Origin: Rhizobacter koreensis
Lineage (GTDB): Bacteria > Pseudomonadota > Gammaproteobacteria > Burkholderiales > Burkholderiaceae_C
Length of the DNA: 64,000 bases
Assembly: GCF_013366375.1 (NCBI RefSeq)
Contig: NZ_JABWMJ010000005.1
Coordinates: 186,001 to 250,000, forward strand
Reading direction: 5' to 3'
The position numbers and the translations under genes were made by a program. Shown piece by piece: positions 31,139 to 39,905 of this stretch. Each line of letters starts with the position of its first letter. Position 1 is the first letter of the stretch. Under the pieces are notes generated by a model. That model was not told where the DNA came from, ran no database searches, and saw only the letters and a list, made by a program, of their open reading frames with translations.

Positions 31139-31317
31139 TGGACGCGCAGCAGCCCGACGCACGTGCCGAGCTGGCCCGGCTCGGCATCGCGGTGCCGGAG
31201 GAGGACCTCGCGTTTCTGCAGCGCGCCCTGCAGCGGCAGCGCGAGCTGCTGTGCACGTGGCGCGAGCAGCTGCCGCGCGATGCGGAGCCGGCGACGGTAT
31301 TCAGGCCGCTGGGGTGA
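31138..31317 (+). CDS. 59-residue AtzG-like (DUF4089-type) small subunit
   Basis: A very short ORF that begins on the last base of the Bug receptor stop codon (TGATG), so translation is coupled. It encodes a mostly helical peptide ending EPATVFRPLG. The C-terminal EPA-(T/P)-VFRP signature is what I know from AtzG, the small partner that stabilises the amidase AtzE in cyanurate degradation. With an AtzE-like amidase three genes upstream the assignment is attractive, but it rests on a short motif. Alternatives are a different small amidase-associated peptide. Confidence 0.65.
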   Translation: MDAQQPDARAELARLGIAVPEEDLAFLQRALQRQRELLCTWREQLPRDAEPATVFRPLG

Positions 31318-31347
31318 GCGAGCGTTCGCCCGCCGCGTGCCCGCGGA

Positions 31348-32661
31348 TCAGCGGGCGCCGGGCGCCACCCGCGCGCCCGGCGCGATGATCGGCGGCGCCG
31401 CGTTCAGCGCCTCGATCGCGAAGCCGGCTGCCGCCTTGTAGCGCGCCATGTAGGCGTCGCGCTCGGCGGCGGGGATCACGTCGTCGATGTCGTCGAAGAC
31501 GCCGCCGCAGCGCTCGTCGACGAGGCCGAGGATGCCGAACGGGCCCGATCCGCGGTTGCGCAGCACGAGCGCCGACACGTCGGCGCACAGCTTCGCGTCG
31601 TAGGCGCGCAGCGCCGCCGGCGTGACGCCGTGCTCGACCATCGCGGCGCCCAGCACGCGCGTATCGACCACGGCCTGGCTGGCGCCGCTCGAGCCCACCG
31701 GATACATCACGTGCGCGGCGTCGCCGAGCAGGGCGACGCGGCCGTCGACCCAGGTCGGCACCGGGTCGCGGTCGATCATCGGGTACTCGTAGACCACGCT
31801 GGCGCCGCGCAGCATCGCGGGCACGTCGAGCCAGCCGAAATCCCAGCCCTCGAAGTGATCGATGAAGTCGGCGACGTCGACGCGGCGGTTCCAGTCGCCG
31901 TGGGCCCAGCCCTGTGCGTTGTCGACCGTGATCTCGGCGATCCAGTTGATGGTGGCGAGGCCGCTCGCCGGGTCGGGCTGCGAGATCGGATAGAAGACCA
32001 CGCGGTGGCGCAGGCTGCCGACGCCGACGAACGACGCACCCGAGCGGATCGGCACGCCGGGCGTGGTGCCGCGCCACATGATCGCGCCGCCCCAGTGGAT
32101 CGGCGGCTGGTCCGGGTACATCTGCGCGCGGATCGCCGAATGCAGGCCGTCGGCGCCGATCAGCAGCGCGCCGCGTTCCTCGAGCCGTCGGCCGTCGCGC
32201 GTCTCGATGAGCGCGACCACGCCATCGGCCTCGTTGCGATAGCCGACGACACGGTGTCCCAGGCGCAGCGCGTCGGCGCCGAGCCGATCGGTCACGGTGC
32301 GGACCAGCAGCATCTGCAGCTCGCCGCGATGCACCGAGTACTGCGGCCAGCGATAGCCGGCGAGCAGGCCGCGCGGCTCGGCGTAGACGTCGCGGCCGTT
32401 GCGGCCGACCAGCGCCCATTCGCGCGCCTGGATGCCGATGCGGTCGAGCACCTCGGGGCCGAGCCCGAGATCGTAGAACTCGCGCACCGCGTTCGGCTGC
32501 AGGTTGATGCCGACCCCCAGCGGCTGCGGGTTGGCCACGGTCTCGAACACGAGGCAGGGCACGCCGATCTGGTGCAGCGTGAGCGCAAGGGTGAGGCCGC
32601 CGATGCCGCCGCCGGCGATCAGGACCGGGGCTTGCGGGGCGTCGTGAGTGGTGTCGGACAT
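31348..32661 (-). CDS. FAD-dependent aromatic-ring monooxygenase
   Basis: A 437-residue class A flavoprotein monooxygenase. The dinucleotide-binding motif VLIAGGGIGGLTLALTLHQI is at the N-terminus. The DG motif region appears as LIGADGLHSAIRAQMYPD, and the second FAD-binding motif as GRVALLGDAAHVMYPVGSSG. Such enzymes hydroxylate aromatic or heteroaromatic acids using NAD(P)H and oxygen (PhzS/salicylate hydroxylase-like). It is convergent with the amidase operon. With the nearby CoA transferase and hydrolases, it fits a ring-cleavage pathway, but its own substrate is unknown. Confidence 0.88.
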   Translation of the reverse strand: MSDTTHDAPQAPVLIAGGGIGGLTLALTLHQIGVPCLVFETVANPQPLGVGINLQPNAVREFYDLGLGPEVLDRIGIQAREWALVGRNGRDVYAEPRGLLAGYRWPQYSVHRGELQMLLVRTVTDRLGADALRLGHRVVGYRNEADGVVALIETRDGRRLEERGALLIGADGLHSAIRAQMYPDQPPIHWGGAIMWRGTTPGVPIRSGASFVGVGSLRHRVVFYPISQPDPASGLATINWIAEITVDNAQGWAHGDWNRRVDVADFIDHFEGWDFGWLDVPAMLRGASVVYEYPMIDRDPVPTWVDGRVALLGDAAHVMYPVGSSGASQAVVDTRVLGAAMVEHGVTPAALRAYDAKLCADVSALVLRNRGSGPFGILGLVDERCGGVFDDIDDVIPAAERDAYMARYKAAAGFAIEALNAAPPIIAPGARVAPGAR

Positions 32662-32725
32662 GCGTCGATTCTGCGCGGGCGACCGGCCGCTTCGCCAGTC
32701 GCTCGATCCCGCGGTCGCTGCGGGC

Positions 32726-33109
32726 TCAGGCCTTCGGCAGGCGGTGCATCGCGCACAGCTTGTTGCCGTCGGGATCGCGCAGGTAGGCCAGGTAGAGGCG
32801 CCCGGTAGTGCCTTCGCGAACGCCCGGCGGCTCTTCGCAGCTCGACCCGCCGTTCGCCACGCCGCTGGCATGCCATGCGTCGACCTGCTCGGGCGACTGG
32901 CAGGCGAAGCCCACCGTGCTGCCGTTGCCCACCGTGGCCGGCTCGCCGTTGATCGGGTTGGACACCGCGAACACGCCGGTCGGCGTGCGCCAGAAGATGC
33001 GATGGCGGTCGAGCCAGCCGGCCGGCGCGCCGAGCGTGCCGAGCAGCGCGTCGTAGAACGACCGCGCGCGCTCGAGATCGTTGGTGCCGACCATGACGTG
33101 CGAGAACAT
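32726..33109 (-). CDS. VOC (glyoxalase/bleomycin resistance) family protein
   Basis: A 127-residue protein of the vicinal-oxygen-chelate fold. It has FSHVMVGTNDLERARSFYDAL at the start and the closing YLAYLRDPDGNKLCAMH strand with the metal-ligand region. The family includes glyoxalases, dioxygenases and resistance proteins; small single-domain members like this are often isomerases or lyases in catabolic clusters. It is in the same direction as the FAD monooxygenase, 64 bases upstream of it, so they may be cotranscribed. Confidence 0.85.
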   Translation of the reverse strand: MFSHVMVGTNDLERARSFYDALLGTLGAPAGWLDRHRIFWRTPTGVFAVSNPINGEPATVGNGSTVGFACQSPEQVDAWHASGVANGGSSCEEPPGVREGTTGRLYLAYLRDPDGNKLCAMHRLPKA

Positions 33110-33244
33110 GAAACAGTCTCCGGAAACGACGCGACTGCGCCGAGTCCGGAGTGTCGGGCGGTTCGGGTGCGACGCCGTTCGGGGTCGCGCCTCTTGACAG
33201 GCCTCGTGGCAGCCGCGCGGCGGTGGCGTCGACCGCTGGCGGGC

Positions 33245-34459
33245 ATGCGTGCTGCCCTCGGTGCACTCGTGCCGCGCTGCCCCGAATCTCGCCCCGTCAC
33301 GGCTGACGTCGACGAGCCCTCGCGCGGCCTGCGCGCAGCCACCTGGGCCCTGCGCGCGCAGTTCTTCGTCACCGGCGGGCTGTTCGCGACCTGGGGCGTG
33401 CACGTGCCGAACGTCAAGGCGCACTACGGTCTCGGCGAGCACGCGCTGGCCCTGGCGATGATGGCGAGCGGTGTCGGCTCGGTGGTCGCGCTGCTGTACG
33501 CCGGGCGGGTGCTCGCGCGCCATCCACCGCGACGCGTGGTGCCGCTGCTCGGCATCGTCTGCACCCTCGCGATCGGCAGCCTGCTGCTGCCCGGCCGCTA
33601 CGCGTGGCTGCTGGTGCTGATGCTGGCCTATGGCGTCGCCGGCGCGCTGTTCGACGTTGCCGTCAACGACGAGGCGAGCACCATCGAGCAACGCGCGGGG
33701 CGCCCGCTGATGAGCGGCTTCCACGCGATGTTCAGCCTCGGCGGCATGGCCGGAGCGGGCGCCTGGAGCGTGCTCGCGAGCGCCGGCGTCTCGCCGGTCG
33801 AGCACCTCGCCGGCGCGGCCGTGTTCCTCGCCGGGGTCGCCATGGGCGCGAGTACGTTCATGCTGCGCCAGCAACGCCACGGCGCCTCGGCGGGATCGGC
33901 CTCGCTCAGCCTGCCGCGCGGGCCTCTCCTGCTGCTCGGCCTGCTCGCCGCGATGGGGCTGATCGGCGAGGGCGCGCTGTACGACTGGAGCGTGCTCTAC
34001 GTGCGGCAGGAGCTCGCGGCGCCGTCGGCGACCGCGAGCCTCGCCTACGCGAGCTTCAGCGGCGCGATGGCGGCCGGCCGCTTCGGCGGCGACTGGGTTC
34101 GTGCGCGCATGACGCCGGCGGCGCTGGTGCGCGCGAGCGGCGCGCTCGCGGCGATCGGCATGGGCCTCGCGCTCGCGCTGCCGCATCCGTGGGCCGCGAT
34201 CGCGAGCTTCGGCCTCGTCGGTCTCGGGTTCTCCAACGTGGTGCCGGTGCTGTTCAGCGCCGCGGCGCGGGTGCCCGGCGTCGCGCCGGCGCACGGCATC
34301 GCCGCGGTGTCGTCGGTCGGCTACTTCGGCATGATGGTCGGCCCGCCGGTGATCGGGTTCATCGCGCAGGCGTCGTCGCTCACTACCGGACTGCTGGTAG
34401 TGGTCGCGTTCGCCGGCATCGTCGCCGGGTTCGCGCGGCGCGCGCTCGGCGCTCGCTGA
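33245..34459 (+). CDS. MFS transporter
   Basis: A 404-residue transporter with about twelve hydrophobic segments. The first reads WALRAQFFVTGGLFATWGVH, and a short MFS-like RVLARHPPRRV loop sits between helices 2 and 3. It resembles the small sugar/drug-type MFS group related to YbjJ. The chosen ATG leaves a soluble N-terminal stretch of about 25 residues; no in-frame start closer to the first helix is evident, so the start is uncertain. A glutamine-amidohydrolase-type gene follows 51 bases later. Substrate is not predictable. Confidence 0.8.
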   Translation: MRAALGALVPRCPESRPVTADVDEPSRGLRAATWALRAQFFVTGGLFATWGVHVPNVKAHYGLGEHALALAMMASGVGSVVALLYAGRVLARHPPRRVVPLLGIVCTLAIGSLLLPGRYAWLLVLMLAYGVAGALFDVAVNDEASTIEQRAGRPLMSGFHAMFSLGGMAGAGAWSVLASAGVSPVEHLAGAAVFLAGVAMGASTFMLRQQRHGASAGSASLSLPRGPLLLLGLLAAMGLIGEGALYDWSVLYVRQELAAPSATASLAYASFSGAMAAGRFGGDWVRARMTPAALVRASGALAAIGMGLALALPHPWAAIASFGLVGLGFSNVVPVLFSAAARVPGVAPAHGIAAVSSVGYFGMMVGPPVIGFIAQASSLTTGLLVVVAFAGIVAGFARRALGAR

Positions 34460-34510
34460 GCGGCGTGCCGGGCCCGACACTTGCTCGCCCGCACCGGCGA
34501 AGGAGCCTCG

Positions 34511-35416
34511 ATGAACGTCCGCACCGACCCGTCTTCGCCTCGTCGCCCGCTGCGCATCGGCATCACCGCGCGGCTGATGCACGAGCCGCCGCCGGAGCTC
34601 GGCTTTCGCAACAAGCGGCTGCAATACCTCGAGCAGTCGATCGCGCACTGGATCATCCGCCACGGGGCGCTCGCCTTCATGGTGCCCGCGGTCGATGCCG
34701 AGTCGATGCGCGTCGAGCGCGTGTTGCCGGTCGAGAGCTACGTCGACGCGCTCGACGGCCTCGTCATGCAGGGCGGCGCCGACGTCGCGCCGGCGACCTA
34801 CGGGCAGGAGCCGATCGATCCGCGCTGGCCGGGCGACGCGGTGCGCGACCGCTACGAGCTCGCGCTGCTGCGCGGCTTCCTGGACCAGCGCAAGCCCGTC
34901 ATCGGCATCTGCCGCGGTCATCAGCTGCTGAACGTCGCGCTCGGCGGCACGCTGCATCAGGACATCGGCACCCAGGTGCCGGGCGCGCAGGCGCACGTCG
35001 ACTCGAGCCTCTACGACGAGCTCTATCACGAGGTCACCATCGTCCCGGGCTCGACGCTCGACCGGCTCTACCCCAACGAGCGCACGCTGCGCGTGACCAG
35101 CATCCACCACCAGGCGATCGACCGGCTCGGCGACGGCCTCGTGGTCGAGGCGCGCTCGAGCAGCGACGGTCTCGTCGAGGCGGTGGCGTGGACCGGAAAG
35201 GGCTATGCGCGCGGCGTGCAGTGGCACCCCGAGTTCCACGCCGACAAGGCGACGCTGCTGGCGAGCAGCCCGATCATGCTCGACTTCCTCAATGCCGCCG
35301 CCGAGCGCCGCCGCAAGGGCTACGAGCTGTTCGTCGGTGCGCGCGAGCGGCTGTCGCGGCTCTCGCGCTGGGTCAGCGCGACGCGGTCGAGCGTCGCGAC
35401 CGCGGTGCGGCGCTGA
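34511..35416 (+). CDS. class C26 gamma-glutamyl hydrolase (PuuD-like)
   Basis: A 301-residue class I glutamine-amidotransferase-fold peptidase. The nucleophile is in VIGICRGHQLLNVALGG (Cys in the GxCxGxQ elbow), the catalytic histidine in GVQWHPEF with the following Glu, and TSIHHQAID lies between them. PuuD releases GABA from gamma-glutamyl-GABA; related enzymes cleave other gamma-glutamyl amides. It has an AGGAG ribosome site. No other putrescine-utilisation genes (puuABC) are adjacent, so the exact substrate remains open. Confidence 0.87.
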   Translation: MNVRTDPSSPRRPLRIGITARLMHEPPPELGFRNKRLQYLEQSIAHWIIRHGALAFMVPAVDAESMRVERVLPVESYVDALDGLVMQGGADVAPATYGQEPIDPRWPGDAVRDRYELALLRGFLDQRKPVIGICRGHQLLNVALGGTLHQDIGTQVPGAQAHVDSSLYDELYHEVTIVPGSTLDRLYPNERTLRVTSIHHQAIDRLGDGLVVEARSSSDGLVEAVAWTGKGYARGVQWHPEFHADKATLLASSPIMLDFLNAAAERRRKGYELFVGARERLSRLSRWVSATRSSVATAVRR

Positions 35417-35486
35417 CGTGGCAGCCGGGCGACCGTCGCCCTAGCATCGCGCGTCGCCCGCTCCGGGCGAGCCCGCCCGAACCGCG

Positions 35487-36407
35487 ATGCACCTCGAATC
35501 GCCATCCAGCGCCCTCGCGCACCTCTTTCCCGGCTTCCGGAGCTGCCGCGTCTCCACGTCGGACGGCGTCGGGATCCACGCGCTCGTCGGCGGCGAGGGC
35601 CCGCCGCTGCTTCTGCTGCATGGCCACCCGCAGACGCTGGCGATCTGGCACCGCGTGGCGCCGGCGCTCGCCGCACGCTTCACGGTGGTCGCCGCCGACC
35701 TGCGCGGCTACGGCGACTCGTCCAGGCCCACCGGCGGCGCGGACCACGCCGCCTACAGCAAGCGCGCGATGGCGGCCGACGGCGTCGCGCTGATGCAGGC
35801 GCTCGGCCACGCGCGCTTTGCGGTGCTCGCGCACGACCGCGGCGCGCGCGTCGCGCATCGCCTCGCGCTCGACCGCCCCGACGCGGTGACCCGCATGGTG
35901 CTGCTCGACATCGCACCGACGCTCGACATGTACGCGCTCGCGAACGACGCGTTCGCGCGGGCCTACTGGCACTGGTTCTTCCTGATCCAGCCGGCGCCGC
36001 TGCCCGAGCGCCTGATCGAGGCCGACCCGGCCGCGTACCTGCGCGACGTGATGGGCCGACGCAGCGCGGGCCTTGCGCCGTTCGACGCGCGCGCGCTCGC
36101 CGAGTACGAACGCTGCCTGGCACTGCCCGGCAGCGCGCACGCGATCTGCGAGGACTACCGGGCCGCCGCCGGCATCGACCTCGCGCACGACCGCGCCGAC
36201 CGCGAAGCGGGCCGGTCGCTCGAGCTGCCGCTGCGCGTGCTGTGGGGCGCCGACGGCGTGATCGAGCGCTGCTTCGACCCGCTCGCGCTGTGGCGTCGCG
36301 TCGCGACCGATGTCGCCGGCGAGGCGCTGCCGTGCGGCCACTACATCGCCGAGGAGGCGCCCGACGCGCTGCTCGCGAAGGCGCTGCCGTTCCTGCTGCC
36401 CGACTGA
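35487..36407 (+). CDS. alpha/beta hydrolase (haloacetate dehalogenase/epoxide hydrolase-like)
   Basis: A 306-residue alpha/beta hydrolase. HGHPQTLAIWHRVAP supplies the oxyanion-hole segment, VVAADLRGYGDSSRP a core strand, and FAVLAHDRGARVAHRLALDRP the nucleophile elbow with aspartate (HDRGAR). The late VLWGADGVIERCFD and CGHYIAEEAP supply the acid and histidine. The Asp nucleophile is typical of haloacetate dehalogenases and epoxide hydrolases. It lies between the C26 peptidase and the CoA transferase, all in one direction. Confidence 0.88.
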   Translation: MHLESPSSALAHLFPGFRSCRVSTSDGVGIHALVGGEGPPLLLLHGHPQTLAIWHRVAPALAARFTVVAADLRGYGDSSRPTGGADHAAYSKRAMAADGVALMQALGHARFAVLAHDRGARVAHRLALDRPDAVTRMVLLDIAPTLDMYALANDAFARAYWHWFFLIQPAPLPERLIEADPAAYLRDVMGRRSAGLAPFDARALAEYERCLALPGSAHAICEDYRAAAGIDLAHDRADREAGRSLELPLRVLWGADGVIERCFDPLALWRRVATDVAGEALPCGHYIAEEAPDALLAKALPFLLPD

Positions 36408-36561
36408 GGCCACGTTCGACCCTACGGCCCTCGCTTGCGCGCCCACGCGACCTGCGGCAACGCGGCTCGGCCGACGAACCGACCCGCCTAGCGCGGGCGA
36501 CCCGTGCCGACGCGGCGCCGCGGGGCGCGATGATTCGCGCCATCGCCGCAAGGAGTCACCC

Positions 36562-37773
36562 ATGCAACCCCCCACGCTGTCCGCCGGCGCGCTCGCCGGC
36601 CTCAAGGTCGTCGAGATGGGCCAGCTGATCGCCGGCCCGTTCGCCGGCAAGACGCTCGGCGACTTCGGTGCCGACGTCGTCAAGATCGAGGCGCCCGGCT
36701 CGGGCGACCCGCTCCGCAACTGGCGCCTGGTCAAGGACGGCACCTCCGTCTGGTGGCAGGTGCAGAGCCGCAACAAGCGCTCGATCGCGCTCGACCTGCG
36801 CAGCGCCGAAGGCCAGGCCATCGCGAAGAAGCTGATCGCCGAAGCCGACGTGCTGGTCGAGAACTTCCGCCCCGGGACGCTCGAGGGCTGGGGCATGTCG
36901 TACGAGGAGCTCTCGAAGGACAATCCCGGCCTCGTCATGCTGCGCATCAGCGGCTACGGCCAGACCGGCCCGTACCGCGACCTGCCGGGCTTCGGCGCGA
37001 TCGGCGAGGCGATGGGCGGCCTGCGCCACCTCACCGGCGAGCCCGGCCGCGTGCCGGTGCGCTGCGGCGTCTCGATCGGCGACACCCTGGCGGCGCTGCA
37101 CGGGACGATCGGCGTGCTGACCGCGCTCTACCACCGGCACGTGAACGGCGGCAGGGGCCAGGTGATCGATGTCGCCCTGCACGAGGCGGTGTTCAACGTG
37201 ATGGAAAGCCTGATCCCCGAGTACAGCGCATTCGGCGTGGTGCGCGAACCGGCCGGCTCGGCGCTGCCGGGCATCGCGCCGAGCAACGCCTACCGCTGCG
37301 GCGACGGCGCGGTGGTACTGATCGCCGGCAACGGCGACAGCATCTTCAAGCGTCTGATGACCGCGATCGGCCGCGACGATCTCGGCAGCGATCCCGCGCT
37401 CGCCGACAACGCCGGCCGCGTGAGGCGCGTCGCCGAGATCGACGGCGCGATCGAGGCTTGGACGCTGCAGCGCGCATCGCCCGACGTGCTCGCGGTGCTC
37501 GCCGACGCCAAGGTGCCGGCCGGGCGCGTCTACACCGCCAGGGACATCGTCGAGGACCCGCACTACCGCGCGCGCGACATGGTGCTGACGCAGCGCACGC
37601 GCGACGGCTACGACGTCGAGGTGCCGGGGATCGTTCCGAAGCTGCTCGGCACGCCGGGCAGCGTGCGCACGTCGGCGCCCGGCCTCGGCGACGACACCGA
37701 TGCGGTGCTCGGCGAGATCGGCTTCTCGGCGGACGCGATCGCAGGGCTGCGCGCGCGCAAGGTGGTGGCGTAA
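36562..37773 (+). CDS. CaiB/BaiF family type III CoA transferase
   Basis: A 403-residue formyl-CoA transferase-like enzyme. It has LAGLKVVEMGQLIAGPFAGK, GDFGADVVKIEAPGSGDPLR, RNKRSIALDLRSAEGQ, the ENFRPGTLEGWGMSYEEL motif and GYGQTGPYRDLPGFGAIGEA around the catalytic aspartate. It transfers CoA between organic acids in the cytosol. A strong AAGGAG precedes the ATG. It closes the set of catabolic genes transcribed rightward from 33.2 kb, and may activate a dicarboxylic acid for breakdown. Confidence 0.92.
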   Translation: MQPPTLSAGALAGLKVVEMGQLIAGPFAGKTLGDFGADVVKIEAPGSGDPLRNWRLVKDGTSVWWQVQSRNKRSIALDLRSAEGQAIAKKLIAEADVLVENFRPGTLEGWGMSYEELSKDNPGLVMLRISGYGQTGPYRDLPGFGAIGEAMGGLRHLTGEPGRVPVRCGVSIGDTLAALHGTIGVLTALYHRHVNGGRGQVIDVALHEAVFNVMESLIPEYSAFGVVREPAGSALPGIAPSNAYRCGDGAVVLIAGNGDSIFKRLMTAIGRDDLGSDPALADNAGRVRRVAEIDGAIEAWTLQRASPDVLAVLADAKVPAGRVYTARDIVEDPHYRARDMVLTQRTRDGYDVEVPGIVPKLLGTPGSVRTSAPGLGDDTDAVLGEIGFSADAIAGLRARKVVA

Positions 37774-37849
37774 CGCACCAGCGTCGCACGGCGGCGCCGA
37801 CGCGCTGCGCCCGGCGGGATCCGTCCGAACCCGCTGCCTGCCGCGCGTC

Positions 37850-39745
37850 TCAGCCGCGCAGCAGGCGCAGCACGTCGCTCGCGTGCGCGTTCGCCTGCGC
37901 GACCATCGCGAGCGCGGCCTGCTGCACGATGCCGGCGCGCGTGCGCTCGCAGGTCGCGGCGCCGACGTCGGCGTCGACGATGCGGCCGAGCGCGGCCTGC
38001 GCGTCGAGCATGGCGCCTTGCGTTGCCGACACCGCGGCGTGCAGGCGGTTCTGCGTCGCGCCGAGGCTCGCGCGCTCGGCGGCGATCGTCGCGAGCGCAC
38101 CGTCGAGCGTGTCGATCGCGCGGGTCGCGCCGGCGGCGCTGGTGAGGTCGATGCCGGCGACCACGTCGTTGCGCCGAACCACCACCGGCGTTGCGCCGAG
38201 GCCGAGCGCGGCCGCCTTGCTGCCGGTGATCGTGAGCGGCCGGTTGCCCTCGTAGGCAAGGTCGACGTGGCTGTAGGTGATGCCGTCGCTGCCGACGCCG
38301 TGCGCGACGCCGCCGAGGCCGGCCATGCCGGCCGACCCGCTGGCCATGTTGAGCCGGATGTTGCTGCCGTCGGCCGCGGTGAGCGTGACGTCGCTGCCGT
38401 TGTCGCTCGCGACCACCGAACGCGGCGGCTGCACGCCCGATGCCGCGAGGCGGATGTCGTCGAGGAACGCCGTGCCGTCGCTCACGATGTTGCCGCCGAC
38501 GAAGGCGATCGTGTGCGTGCCGGCGCCGAGCTGGATGCCCGCGAGGCTGATCGCGGTCCAGGTCGGCTGCGCGGTGACCTGCAGGCGCGGCTGGCCGTCG
38601 ATCACGACGTCGACGGTCTGCGCAAAGCCGTGGTTGAGCCGCTGCACCATCTGGAAGGCGAGGTCGTAGCTGCCGGCATGCGTCACGCTGAAGGTCTGGC
38701 TCAGCACGCCTCCCATCTGCACGAAGGCCGCCATCGCGCCTTGCGGCACCGGCGCATTGCCGCTCGTGAAGGCGCTGTGGTTGCCGGTGACGCCGGTGTC
38801 CGAGAACGACCACGGGCGCTGGTCGGTCGGCTCGTAGAGGTAGTTCATCGGTGCCGCCGGCAAGGTCCCGTCCTCGAAGCCACCGTCGGTCAGCAGGTTG
38901 ATGGGTCCGTTGTTGACGAGGTTCACGGTGTCGGCGATCGCTGCCGCGGCCGCGAGGCCGCCATGCTCGAAGCGCTGCGCGCCCTGGCCGTTCAGGTTGA
39001 ACTCGCCGCTCGCGCCGGCGCTGTAGGTGCCGACCGCGACCGTCGCCGCCGCCGTCGCCCTGAGCCCGCCGATGCCGGCCGCGTTGATCGCATCGGCGAG
39101 CAGCCTCGCGTCGGCGGCGACCGGCACGCCGCGCCAGACGTCGACGCCGTTGACGACGAGCTGCCCCGGCCCGGTGATCGTGCTCGCTGCGGTGAGGGTG
39201 CTGCCGGCGAGCGTCGAGCTCAGCGCGAGCGGGTTGCCGAGCGCCGCCGCACGCACGTTGGCGAGCGCGCCCACCTGCAGCGTCTGCCCGGCGTCGGCGC
39301 CGACCTGGAAATCGGCCGCGGCGAAGCTGCCGTCGAGCAGCGCGAGGCCGTTGAAGCGGGTCGCCGAGCCTATGCGGTCGATTTCGTCGATCAGCTGGGC
39401 GGCCTCGGCATGCAGCGCGGCGCGGTCGGCGCGGCTGTTGGTCGCGTTCGCCGCCTGCACGGCGAGCTCGCGCAGCCGCTGCAGGTTGCCGGCGACCGAG
39501 CCGAGCGCGCCCTCGGCGGTCTGCGTCAGCGAGATCGCGTCGAGCGTGTTGCGCGAGCCGACTGCGAGGCCGCGTACGCGCGCGGTGATGCTGCTGGCCA
39601 CGGCGAGCCCGGCCGCGTCGTCGGCAGCGCGGTTGATGCGGCGGCCGCTCGCCAGCTGCTCGGTCGCGCGCGCACCGGCGGCCTGCGCGCGCCCGAGGGC
39701 GAGCGCCGGCGCGGCGGCAGGGTGGCGGTTGATCGAGATCGGCAT
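37850..39745 (-). CDS. flagellin with inserted beta-sandwich domain
   Basis: A 631-residue flagellin. The N-terminal D0/D1 helices (residues 1-150) are canonical: LASGRRINRAADDAAGLAVA, LDAISLTQTAEGAL and IDEIDRIGSATRFNG. The C-terminal helices (about 545-631) include RASLGATQNRLHAA and end DVLRLLRG. Between them, residues 283-433 form a separate unit that opens INLLTDGGFEDG and closes TAFLDDIRL. That is the layout of galactose-binding-like/DUF642-type carbohydrate-binding beta-sandwiches. No other flagellar genes are nearby, so it is a solitary flagellin locus. The start MPISINRHPA fits the family better than an upstream in-frame option. Fully reversed orientation to neighbours suggests its own promoter. 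Confidence 0.85.
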   Translation of the reverse strand: MPISINRHPAAAPALALGRAQAAGARATEQLASGRRINRAADDAAGLAVASSITARVRGLAVGSRNTLDAISLTQTAEGALGSVAGNLQRLRELAVQAANATNSRADRAALHAEAAQLIDEIDRIGSATRFNGLALLDGSFAAADFQVGADAGQTLQVGALANVRAAALGNPLALSSTLAGSTLTAASTITGPGQLVVNGVDVWRGVPVAADARLLADAINAAGIGGLRATAAATVAVGTYSAGASGEFNLNGQGAQRFEHGGLAAAAAIADTVNLVNNGPINLLTDGGFEDGTLPAAPMNYLYEPTDQRPWSFSDTGVTGNHSAFTSGNAPVPQGAMAAFVQMGGVLSQTFSVTHAGSYDLAFQMVQRLNHGFAQTVDVVIDGQPRLQVTAQPTWTAISLAGIQLGAGTHTIAFVGGNIVSDGTAFLDDIRLAASGVQPPRSVVASDNGSDVTLTAADGSNIRLNMASGSAGMAGLGGVAHGVGSDGITYSHVDLAYEGNRPLTITGSKAAALGLGATPVVVRRNDVVAGIDLTSAAGATRAIDTLDGALATIAAERASLGATQNRLHAAVSATQGAMLDAQAALGRIVDADVGAATCERTRAGIVQQAALAMVAQANAHASDVLRLLRG

Positions 39746-39905
39746 GGCGGTCGGGCACGCTCCCGCCACAGGCGGGTTTCGGGCCATGCGGCGTTATCGG
39801 TGGCCAACCGAAGGGCTTGAGATGCCCGGCCGGGCCACCGACGGCGCTTGGCCGCGGGCGGCGCTCGGCCCGCGCGGCGTCTGCCTGCCGCAGGGCCGGC
39901 GACGC

